Positions 1-9,670 of a stretch of DNA of 64,000 nt are shown here, one piece after another. The stretch comes from Endotrypanum monterogeii. Taxonomy: Eukaryota > Euglenozoa > Kinetoplastea > Trypanosomatida > Trypanosomatidae. The position numbers were made by a program, and so were the translations under genes. The notes under the pieces are model-generated. The model saw only the letters and a list, made by a program, of their open reading frames with translations, ran no database searches and had not been told where the DNA came from. Location of the stretch: the NCBI GenBank assembly GCA_000333855.2, contig CM007346.1:177715-241714 (forward strand), read 5' to 3'. The stretch's first letter is position 1; every line of letters starts with the position of its first letter.

Positions 1-647
1 AGAAGACTCAACCAAAGTCTGTGCGATCTATTAGGCATCGGTATGTGCCCTCCTGCACGCATGAAAAAGCGAATAAGGACGCACGTGGAGGTGTGTGTGG
101 GTGTGTGCAGCGACATGCTCATCAGGAGTGTAAACGAAATACGCGGTGTCAAAATGTGTGCCATGGAGTCCTTCATTTGTTCGCTTCATTCACCCTCACT
201 CACACAGCCTCTACCAAACCCTGCGACCATTCCGTCCTTGTCTTTGGGGGTAAGTACACACACACACACACACACACAGACACAAAGCACACACACAAAG
301 CACACACACAAAGCACACACACAAAGCACAAATCCAGTGAAAAAGAGAGGCGCATGAAAACAGAAAGAAGTCACCCGATTGCAACACACACACACAGATA
401 CCCTCTAGCAAAACACAAAAAGCAATGCGCACTGACTCATTTGCTACGAGCGAGATTGGCGTGGAAACTCATTTAAAAAGGGGGTTCTCAAAACGATATC
501 GAATAGCCCTCTTGGGACCGACAGGCATGCCGAAATTCCTCTCCCTCCCTCTCTCCCTCCCGGCAGGTCAGCGTCATCGCCCATCCCTCCTTCACACCCC
601 ACACAGCTGCCAAACAGTGATTTCGCGGACGACAATGATCCCCGAGT
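1..647. other. Intergenic / 3'UTR of the EMC7-like gene
   Basis: No convincing gene. Contains an (AC)n run at 256-278 followed by an imperfect array of an 'acacacaaagc' unit to about 330, and short CA tracts near 385. Open frames here translate into His-Thr or Cys-Val runs and are products of the microsatellites. Confidence 0.6.
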
Positions 648-1328
648 CTACTTGACGGCGATAGGCGACTTGGCGGCGCCCGCCTTCTCCGCCGAGACAC
701 TCTTCATCAGCTTCTTCTGCCACTCACGTGACATCTTTTGCGACTCGCGAATCTCCTCCTCTGGAAACAATTTCATGAGCCCCATCAACGAGGCCGAGAC
801 CAGCAACATTATCACCATAGGATTCTTCAAAAGGCTCATCAGATCCATCTGCTGGCGAGGGATATAGTACCTGTGGGTACCCGAAGTCGGGATGATCGCA
901 GGATTCTCCTCCTCTAGCCCGCTGCCCTCGAGCTGACGCACAGGGTAGTCGTTCGCCGAGGTTCGGATGACGGGCTCGTGGCGACCATCGCCGGTGTCGA
1001 GGTACATGACATCAACGCGAACCGTCGGAAACACAAGGTAATCGTACTCTGCCTGTAAGATGTACGTGCCGTACGGGAGCTTGTACACAGTGAAGGATCC
1101 GTCACGAGCTGTGGGTACAACAAGGCTATGCTGGGCGTTGTACAGGAGCACACTCCCAGGCTGGATGTTGTTGAGGGGCTGAAAGTAGTCAGGATGGCGC
1201 AGGTAGGCTGGTGGCAGGCGTAGCTGACCATAGTACGTGACAGTCTCCCCTGAAGCAGACACGGTTGGCATGGCTTCGAGCACTAGAAGCAACGATACCA
1301 CCAGTGCGAAGCACGTTATACGGCACAT
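648..1328 (-). CDS. EMC7: EMC7-like ER membrane protein complex subunit
   Basis: 226 aa. Residues 1-25 form a hydrophobic signal peptide ending near SAS. A beta-sandwich-like domain follows (about 28-130), with the DGSFTVYKLPYGTY stretch and the FPTVRVDV motif typical of the EMC7 carboxypeptidase-regulatory-like fold. After this comes the family signature of a short polar linker, then LLKNPMVIMLLVSASL, a transmembrane helix at about 167-187, and a charged cytosolic tail rich in Glu and Lys. In other eukaryotes EMC7 is a lumenal-domain subunit of the ER membrane protein complex, which inserts tail-anchored and polytopic proteins. Length is close to that of human EMC7. The start is the first ATG in frame; candidate splice acceptors lie at 1398-1399 and 1330-1331. 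Assignment is by eye from motif order; another small beta-sandwich ER protein is less likely. Confidence 0.8.
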   Translation of the reverse strand: MCRITCFALVVSLLLVLEAMPTVSASGETVTYYGQLRLPPAYLRHPDYFQPLNNIQPGSVLLYNAQHSLVVPTARDGSFTVYKLPYGTYILQAEYDYLVFPTVRVDVMYLDTGDGRHEPVIRTSANDYPVRQLEGSGLEEENPAIIPTSGTHRYYIPRQQMDLMSLLKNPMVIMLLVSASLMGLMKLFPEEEIRESQKMSREWQKKLMKSVSAEKAGAAKSPIAVK

Positions 1329-2174
1329 TCTGATAGGGAAATCAAGAATAGTAGTTACAAAGGCGCGAGTTCTCTCACGATGAAGACCCCTTCACCACTC
1401 AGAGAAACCGTCGAAAGGGAGAAGTAGTAACAGCAAAACTTGGCGCCGTGCATGTGGGCACGTGTAGGTGAGCGTGTACGCCCGAAAAAGGAAGAGAAGA
1501 AGAAGACGGAGGTGAGAGAGAGGGGACGCCAAGGAAAGAGAAATGGAGAGAGATGACAAGAATAGGGAAGGCGCCAAAAAAACAAAAAAAAGGGGGTGAA
1601 CGTGTGCTAGCAACGTGACCGGGACTCAATCGACTGTCTACGATACAAGACCGATTGCGTTCAGTAACCGAAAACAAAAAAGGGGGGGGCACACGGCGTA
1701 TACCTTGCAACCACACATGATTCATGGGCATGTTTTACCAGCCACTCTTTCTTTTTAGGTGTATGTATGTCAGCATCTGAAGTGAGATTGTAGGACAGAT
1801 ACACGCACCCGTACGCCTCCCTCCGCCGGCGCCGCCGTCTAGGAACCCCGAAAAAAGATCGTGAAAAGCATCAAACCAGCTTTCTGTGAACGCAGATGCA
1901 ATTACTCGCAGCAATGCATGAGTCGCGTCCAATCGACGCCAGCGCGCAGCGTTCAGCATGCATCCCCAAGTACGTGTGTATATATGTGTGTGTATGTGTG
2001 TGTGTGTGTGTGTATGTGCCTCAACCTACCGATTCCATTTCCCACACCCATCTTTTTTTTTTTTGATTGGTCCTCGACTAGCGGATGTTCTCCCTACGGA
2101 ATGTCATCGGAGCCGCAGCCTCCCTGATGAGCCCCCGTCACCATTAATTCGATCCTTGGAAGCTATACCAGTCA
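1329..2174. other. Intergenic, EMC7-like to SNARE
   Basis: Holds pyrimidine-rich tracts on the minus strand (about 1480-1600), suitable for trans-splicing of the EMC7-like mRNA, and a (TG)n run near 1984-2016. No gene seen. Confidence 0.55.
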
Positions 2175-2927
2175 CTACCTGAGGATAACGAAAATTAAAA
2201 GCACAAGGACCACCAGAAGCACGGCAATGCAAATCATCTTGCCCCTGTCACTCGTCGAGTCGATGAGATTGCTAACTCTCTTCATCGCCCCGTCCAGGCG
2301 CATCTGCACTCGAGTCATACCGCGGTCAAGGTCGCCGAGAATGTGCTCTTGTGTGTTGAGCTCATCCTGTATACCCACAGCGGTGTCCTTGACACGGTGG
2401 AGGCCCACCGATAGTCGATCCAGTGTTTGGTCGTCTTGCTGCATGATGCTTCGCTGAACCTCATGCTCTTGTCGAAGAAAATCGTTGTTCTCGCGCGTCT
2501 CGATGTCACCAGGGTTGCCCTCTTGTACCCTAATACGCTTCCGCTGCGCAGCCCTAACACTCTCTGCGAGTTGTTGGGCCTTCATTATATCCCGCTCCCA
2601 TGCGCGAATACGCTCCGCACGACTCTGAAGCTCCTCCGCAGTGATGGAGAACGACTCTGGGTGTTCCATGGCTGTATCGAGGGCAAAGCGCATGTCTTCG
2701 ACAGCCTCGTTACAGCTACCCACAGACTCCAGGAGTTCATGTTCATTTATCACCGTGGGCATCGCCATAGCTTTGAAGCGCTGAATCTGTGCGCTCAGAT
2801 CAGACAACATGGCGCCAACTTGTTTCTCCATCTGCGGCCATGGATCCTCGCGGGAAACCCCGGCGGCTCTCAGAACCGTCGTGGGTGGTACGCTGGCCGT
2901 ACCGTGTGAGGGTGAGGACGGGTGCAT
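2175..2927 (-). CDS. Qc-SNARE (syntaxin 6/8-like)
   Basis: 250 aa. The C-terminal half is a SNARE: an uninterrupted heptad helix at about 165-225 starting QQDDQTLDRLSVGL, a central glutamine in GIQDELNTQE at the expected zero layer, and a C-terminal membrane anchor at about 230-249 (MICIAVLLVVLVLLIFVIL) with no lumenal tail. The N-terminal part (about 30-140) is alpha-helical and resembles the three-helix regulatory domain of syntaxin-6 type Qc-SNAREs. Such proteins supply one helix of the four-helix fusion bundle on endosomal/Golgi membranes. A coding-strand polypyrimidine tract followed by AG at 2984-2985 gives a 5'UTR of about 57 nt and supports this ATG. Exact subfamily (syntaxin 6, 8 or 10) cannot be settled by eye. 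Confidence 0.85.
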   Translation of the reverse strand: MHPSSPSHGTASVPPTTVLRAAGVSREDPWPQMEKQVGAMLSDLSAQIQRFKAMAMPTVINEHELLESVGSCNEAVEDMRFALDTAMEHPESFSITAEELQSRAERIRAWERDIMKAQQLAESVRAAQRKRIRVQEGNPGDIETRENNDFLRQEHEVQRSIMQQDDQTLDRLSVGLHRVKDTAVGIQDELNTQEHILGDLDRGMTRVQMRLDGAMKRVSNLIDSTSDRGKMICIAVLLVVLVLLIFVILR

Positions 2928-4085
2928 GGGGAAAATGAGCTCAATAAGAAAAGCGGTGAAGCTTACAGATGAAAAACTTGCGCCTACAAGAAAAATTAAG
3001 TTAGAGAAAAATGAGTGGAGATTGAGGAAAAAAAAAGGAGGTAAAATCAGTACTCAGACCTACACACACACGCACGCGTGCGCGCGAAGATATAGTATGA
3101 TGTGGTAGTCGGGAGGCTCGACTAACAAGTGGGAAGCAACAAAAAGAAAATATAGAAGAAAATCGAGTTTCTTTTTTTTTTTTGTTGTGTGTGTGTGTGC
3201 GAAGGGGGGAAAAGGGGGAGAAGAAGAGCTTTAAGAACGAGTAGAAGAGTTAGCTGTGCACTCAACAATTCGATCGAATGACGCTGCGTATCGATATGCC
3301 TATATATATATATGTGTGTGTGTGTATCTGTGTGTGTGTCTTCAGGTGCAAATGAAAAGGGAGAAAAATATGCAATTTGTGAAGCGTCATGCGACTCGCC
3401 TGTCACCTACACATAAATTTATCGACGCACATGTGCATAAAAGATGAGAGAACCGCTCCCACGCGTAACACGAAGGAGCTGATAGGTATGTCCGTCTGTC
3501 TGTATGACTGCGTACCCTTGGCAATGTCACCTAGAAGAGAAGGTGTCGCAGGGAAGGACTACAAACAAATAAATGTGAAAGACGACTCGAGACACGCGAA
3601 CATGGAGAGCTGTGTGGGAGAGAGGTAGGTGTGCTCTAGCGGAAACGGTGTGACGGTTCTCACCCGAAAACAAACACGAGTCAACAGCACAAGCGGCTAT
3701 GTGGGATGGAGGGTAGGTGTGAGGTGAAAAATAGACCACGTCACGATTGCCTGACTCGTATATGTACCTGTGAAGATGATAGCAACTACAGGGTGTGCAG
3801 AAGGCGTGCGGGCCTGTTGATACAGAGATATGCACTCATGCTCCTAAAGGTTGTCAGCTTAGCAGAGTCGGCATCCATGCCCAAGTCGTGGCGATAGACT
3901 CCGTGCACAGAGACGTAGACGAGATACACCACACAAAACAAACGCATCTTTAAAAAAGGGGGAAAGGGGTACAGATCAACCGCCTGCGCGACTCCGATGC
4001 CTCGGTTATGCCCCATGCAGACGCCATACTACAGAGAATTTCGTTTGACCCCCCTTTCCCTCTTCAGGCTCCCACACCGAGCTAT
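2928..4085. other. Intergenic, SNARE to pentapeptide-repeat gene
   Basis: Contains the splice signal for the SNARE gene, a mixed TA/TG tract at about 3301-3340, and several poly-A/T runs. No credible coding region on either strand. Confidence 0.55.
2984..2985 (-). promoter_or_regulatory. Candidate spliced-leader acceptor of the SNARE mRNA
   Basis: On the minus strand a run of T and C (about 3035-2990) is followed by the first AG (TTGTAG). The first downstream ATG is the SNARE start. Confidence 0.55.
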
Positions 4086-5675
4086 TCAGCGTACGACTCC
4101 GCGCGCACGGAGAGGGAAGTGTGACGCTAAATGCGTGTTACTGCACTGAACAAAACTAGATGCGCTGTCAAGACCTCGGCTGAACTGAAAATCGCTGAGA
4201 TCGAAGTTACAGCGGAGGAAGCACACCACTGGGTCCCCAGGATGACTGTTGCCGCTAATATGCCTCCCTCGACCAGCGTCGTTGCCGGTCTGCCTCAAAG
4301 CATGTGGCTTACACTTTAAGCCGACAGCGGCAAGGCGGAAATCGCAGTCCTCGAAGCGAATTGTGGAGGTCGACGATGAGCTGCACTGGACGTCTTTGAG
4401 AACGCAACCAGTGAAGTTGCAGCGTCGGAAGGTGACAGTGTCCAGCTCGGTGCGATAGAAAATACTGCGTGATAGTTCGCAGTCCTCCAACGTGACGTGC
4501 GACCAACGCACCAGCGAGAAATCACAGCGGACGAACGAGAGACCCTGAAGATGGAGGTGTTCCAGTAAGCCATGAGTCAGAAGGGCCTTCATATCCAGCC
4601 CCGGCAGCACCAGCGCTGCAGCAGCAGACAACGTCGACGTTGCGGTGTTGGACGAGGAAGTAGTGCTTTCCCCTCCGCGAACTGCCCGCACACTTTCTCG
4701 GCTGTTACCGTGCCGATGCGACGCTGCACCGCAGCAGCCCATGTTCAGGTGTGACGCCGCATTCGCACTGCTGCACAGACCGATGAACTGAAGAATTTTA
4801 CGCTCAAGTGGAACGACGGGGGAGCCAAGAGTAGACAAGATAGAATGCGGGGACGTGTCAGCACCTGAAGAGTGCGACACCTCCGTCTTTGGAATAGACG
4901 GCACTGGAGCGGCGGCATCGGGGCTTTTCTGTGCTGCACTAACAGCCCGCTGGGCACTGAATGTATATGTGTAATCATCAAGGATATTCATCAAATCTTC
5001 AGCGTCCATGAGCGCATACGCGTCTTCCGCAATGGCCGACACCCCCTGCCCTTCGGCAACGCTACCGGGTGACACAGAAGTGGATATGGAGGATGGGGAG
5101 GCCGTGCTCTCTGCAACCTCGCTACACGTGTGCTTGTCATCGACGTGGATAGCCGTCGCGGCCGCCTCGTCTTCGTAAAGCGAGGTAGAAAGAGAGAGCA
5201 ACGCGTCCAAGATCTCGATACTATTATTATCATTATTCTTGTTATTATCCAAGGTGTCAGGCGGGGTGTCACGGGGAAGAACATTCGTTCTTGTTTTACA
5301 GGAGGAAAAACAGTGCGACGGCAGTGAAGATGACTGATCCGGGCGTTCCCTGCACGCCACCTCGTGCACTACGGCTACCCCAGTGCACTTTCTAGATCCA
5401 CCTAGATGTTCCTGGGTTAAACTCATACCTTGAAGTTGGGAACGCAACTTGTGCCGAGACGCACCATGCAGATGCCTGTGTGTCTTCTGAGGGCGTTTCA
5501 CATTCTTTGGCGAAAAATCGTAAAGACGACCAAAACCTTGCTGCTCCCCAGACGCTCCTCCATTACGGACAGTGTGGTACAGTCGCTGTGTGAAAAACAA
5601 TGCACATGGGAAGCGTAGAAGGGCCACCGCGCTGCGACAGCACTGAGCCGATGTGAAGGGCTCACGTAGCAACAT
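4086..5675 (-). CDS. Pentapeptide-repeat-like protein, probably mitochondrial
   Basis: 529 aa. The N-terminus (about 1-40) is rich in Arg, Ser, Leu and Phe with no acidic residues after position 5, the composition of a mitochondrial transit peptide. The middle (about 45-350) is low complexity, Ser/Thr/Asp/Asn-rich and likely disordered. Residues about 360-510 show the periodic pattern of a right-handed quadrilateral beta-helix: F or L every fifth residue and recurring C-[DEN]-F or C-[DEN]-L units such as FVRCDF, LEDCEL, FRRCNF, FEDCDF and FLRCNF. Pentapeptide-repeat folds act as protein or DNA-mimic scaffolds; no catalytic residues are evident and the job here is unknown. An AG four bases before the ATG (5680-5681), after a pyrimidine stretch, supports this start. 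The high cysteine content of the helix is unusual. Confidence 0.7.
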   Translation of the reverse strand: MLLREPFTSAQCCRSAVALLRFPCALFFTQRLYHTVRNGGASGEQQGFGRLYDFSPKNVKRPQKTHRHLHGASRHKLRSQLQGMSLTQEHLGGSRKCTGVAVVHEVACRERPDQSSSLPSHCFSSCKTRTNVLPRDTPPDTLDNNKNNDNNSIEILDALLSLSTSLYEDEAAATAIHVDDKHTCSEVAESTASPSSISTSVSPGSVAEGQGVSAIAEDAYALMDAEDLMNILDDYTYTFSAQRAVSAAQKSPDAAAPVPSIPKTEVSHSSGADTSPHSILSTLGSPVVPLERKILQFIGLCSSANAASHLNMGCCGAASHRHGNSRESVRAVRGGESTTSSSNTATSTLSAAAALVLPGLDMKALLTHGLLEHLHLQGLSFVRCDFSLVRWSHVTLEDCELSRSIFYRTELDTVTFRRCNFTGCVLKDVQCSSSSTSTIRFEDCDFRLAAVGLKCKPHALRQTGNDAGRGRHISGNSHPGDPVVCFLRCNFDLSDFQFSRGLDSASSFVQCSNTHLASHFPLRARGVVR

Positions 5676-6197
5676 CAGCCTGCACCGGCATGCACGAAAA
5701 GAAATGAATGGAAGGCAATGGTGATTAGTGATGTCAAGTCTCCCCGATCCAGTCCCGCCGTGCCTCCTGCCCGCCCCCCTCCAACCCCTCCACTGGCTCT
5801 ATGTTCAGAAGAGGTGAAGTGGTGACCAATGATTTATCTCGATTGTGGAATCAAGTGTCTGTGTGTGTGTGTGTGCGTATATGGAGGTGCGTTTGTTTGA
5901 CTCGCGTAACGCACACCAACACGAGCTAGGTGAAAAAGAAGCGTCAGACACACATCACAAAAGTGAAAAGAGAGGAGGAGGCAGAAGGCCACATTATTCA
6001 TGTAGTCGTAAAAAAAAAAAAAACAAGAGCACACAACGGGAGCAGGTGGAGTACTCAAAAGGGGGAATTGCGTCTGGCAACAAGCGTGAAAACAACGCAA
6101 CGGTGGCACAACTGTTTCTCTCTATATGGATGTATATATATATTACATTTCTAGAGAAAGAAAGCCGAGGAAGAAAAGGTCTAAGCGCCGTTGTTTT

Positions 6198-6235
<38 letters not shown>

Positions 6236-7375
6236 CGGTGTCCTCGACTTCGTCTTCGCTGTGACCCACTCACCCACCCCTCACACATCCACAGATAAAA
6301 CATACATATGTGAGCGTGTCAACTCGCCTCTTCGCATCTGTATCAAGCCCAACTCGTTCCATCTCTTCTGGAGAGCCCTGGGAGGGATGTGGAATTCTTA
6401 TGCGGTGATCAAAGCCAGCACATAATAGGGCCCGACGACCACCTCGCAAAGCAGCGCCATAAGCCAACAGGTACCAGCTGCAAAACAGCACACACACACA
6501 CACAGCTGATAGAATCCATAAAGCCTCATGTACCCTCCTCCTCATCCCCAGACCTGCAGGAAGACGAGAAAACAAGAGGAGGACTTGGAAGGCTTTGAAG
6601 AGGCTCAGGAAGCCCACTCACAACGTTTCATTCATATTGCTTTTTTTTTTGGAGATGACACAAACGTGAATAATTTTTTTTTGAGGAGGCTGAAGTGATG
6701 TACGCCCGCCCGCCCGCTTGTACACACGCCATATGAATAATGACCGCGCGCAAGAAAAAAAACAGGGAGTGGAAGAGGGAGCAACCAGCTAAACCTCTAT
6801 ACTTACCTCTAGCATAACTGGCGACTGCACACAACAACATAAGCCTGCCAAGAACGCAAGAGAGAGTGGCACACAGGGAGCAAGCAGACAAGCGAACGAA
6901 CGAGAAAAAAAAAAGAGGGCATCACCGAAACGCCTAAGGCGGGAAAACAAGTCGGAAAAAAGCGGGAGGGGGAAGAAGAGGACAAGGGGAGCCTGCACCG
7001 TAAAGTCACACTGGGTGGCTCTCAGAGCGAGACATAAAAATCTCTAACGGGTGAAAAATTTCAAAAGGCAGCTGCTGCCGTCCCATCAGCGCCACCATGG
7101 ATGACACACTGAAATACTTCACACACACACGCACACACACAGAGAATGATGTGCACGGGGGAAAAAAAGAGGAACATATTGAACAAAATACACATTTGAT
7201 GGTGGGTGTCATTTAAAGAACGCCAAAGTCTGAATTCTGGGATAAGAAAGATGCCCAGCAGATGTACGAACGAAGTCTCCGCAAGGGAATAGGAAGGATG
7301 ACCTTGAAGTCATATTCGTGTCTGATATCACAGAAGGCGAACTCACAGCGCTCTATATAAACACACACACATATG

Positions 7376-7406
<31 letters not shown>

Positions 7407-9670
7407 ACATCCTCAGAAGTAAATGGGAAAAAAATAAGAAAAAGACGGTCATCGGCGTAGAAACGACGGGGGGGGGGGGGGGCACCGGGGAGAGAGACCA
7501 GACTGGCGTCGCTCACACGCCGTCTCATTCGGCCATTAACCCATGCTTTTTTCCCTCCCTCAGCGGAATCTCTTTTTTTCTTCGTTGTCAAACACCCACC
7601 TCGTCAAACATACACTTCATCCTGCCGTGGCGCATCGCTTTTCAGACACCCCTCCGCTCCCCCCCCCTTATCAATCGACAATTTATAAATACTGCAGGAT
7701 TCCCACCAGTGAACAGTCAAAGCAGAGAGGTGTTCGTTGGTGTTACGCCGGCACTTACCCCCCCCTCCAGGCAGCGCCACGCACATCCCAATTGCTGGCA
7801 TAACAATAAAACACTCTAGCCTCGCTGCGTTAGACGACCGTAGCCTTGATGCCAGCAGACTCAGCACTGCGTTGGTGAAGGAGTTGACCCCTGTATAATT
7901 GCCCCCCCCTCTCCAAGCAGCGGGGAAATACTGGGACCCAACCTCTGACCTAGGGAGGTGTGTCCTTTCGCAACCAAAGGGGGGCTGCGGAGGCCCAGAA
8001 GTGAAACGTTAGGGAGAAAAGAGGGTGGACAGGTGACTATGTAATACAAGTTCCACGTAGCAGTGAAAAACAAGTGAAAAATCTGCACTGTGTGGTAGAG
8101 ATTATACTCGAACATTTACACTCACCTTGTCAACTCACCTATCTCCCCCAGCCACATGAGCCTCGGTACCGGCGGAGAGGCGAGTGCTAATTACGCCGAA
8201 AGAGGAAGATGAGGAATGCTGGGCTCCGCTGCTGGTGCAGAAACGTCAAAATGCAGACACCCATGTGCGCTGAAAATAGCTGTGGGCTTCTTCGGCATAC
8301 CCAACAGACATTGGCCCTTTTTCCAGGAAAGGCAGAGCAGAACCACCAAAAACAAAAAAAAAATCACCCAACACCCCCACCCAATCCCAGAAGAAAACAA
8401 AAAAAGGTTAGAAGCCCATGTCCGCAAATGAGCAAAGTCATACAAGGCGGAAACTTGTTAAAGACACAGACACACACACACACACATACACCATCTCTTC
8501 TTGCGCAAAACAACAAAGCATATTGAGGTATCCTTCAAACGCCACCATCACCACGACCGCCTCCCCGCCACCACCATCAGCACCACTTCCTCTTCCCCCG
8601 TCTCTGCCGGGCAGTCGGCTTGCCGTTGCAGCAAACGCGACAGTGAAGAAACGAGCGAACTGTGGGAGAGAAAAACATATACAAAGAGAAAATCAAAAAA
8701 AAAGGGAAACAGGAATGCAGACTACACAGACGCTAAAGGCAACAGAACGCTGAGCAGCGACACAGAACCACAAACACGGGTCTAAAGAACAAACACCAGT
8801 ACCACTCGAGTCCAGATGATACTGCAGCTGTTTCGGATTAAACGAAAAGAAAAACATTTTGACGAGGAAAAACGGAAAAAAAAAGAGGGGTCTAGCGCTC
8901 CCATGGGGAAAAGGGGAGAGGGGGGAAGAGGCGATGATCCCAAGGAAATCATAGCCGACACTCAGCGCACAGACACGCGTGAAAGACTCCATGCAGAGAG
9001 CAGTGACGAAACGTTTGAGGTGTCGGTATAAAGCAGCCGAATAAGATGGAAATCAGCTACACAAGACAAAAAAACAAATTGCTAAAGGAAAACTGTAGAG
9101 AAGAGGGGGGGAGACCAGTCCCCCGGTGTCGGCAAATCAACAGGGCGTTTCGGGAACCCTCTCCACATGTAAAATCAACACACACGTATGCCCCGTCAGT
9201 ATATCCCATACACCACTCCTAACATGCAGACAGAAGAAAGCAGTCGCTGATTTTGTTTTTTTAGAAAACAGGGAAGGTTACCATCTCCGCGTCAGGTAGT
9301 AGAAAGAATATAAAAGAGAAAAGGGAGAAACAAATAACAGATAGCTGCGATTCACTTTGAAAAAAAAAATGCTTGAGCACGGGAAGAGGTGTCGCAAGGT
9401 GCAGCGACAGTGGAACAATCAAAACCAAAGGAAATATTCGATTTATCGACTCTGCGCGCGTGCACGCAATGCACACCATTCGCGAATGGGAAGAGAGGAA
9501 GCAATGAAAAGAAAAAAGTGCCGAGGACTGTATCTGGGTAGAACAGAGCCACTGTCGCCGCCCCCACTCGATCAGTAGCACACACACACACACACACACA
9601 CTCTTATATACATATACGTAGTCCCACACATGGCACTTTCCTTTTCTCCCGGAATCAACTCGTCTTCCCT
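5676..9670. other. 4-kb gene-free stretch
   Basis: No convincing gene on either strand. Open frames are short and made of translated simple repeats: (TG)n at 5857-5876 and 6201-6233, (TA)n at 7376-7398, a run of G at about 7470-7482, (CA)n at 9581-9602, and many poly-A/T tracts. The block at about 7680-8110 is less simple in sequence and could be a decayed retroposon, but I cannot show it. Most of this is presumably the 3'UTR and spacer after sphingosine kinase. Confidence 0.5.
6201..6233. repeat. (TG)16 microsatellite
   Basis: Uninterrupted TG dinucleotide run. Confidence 0.95.

Noticed and set aside
256..330. Array-like CA-rich repeats resembling a CRISPR or satellite
   Set aside because: Simple microsatellite slippage in a eukaryotic genome; no spacers and no cas genes.
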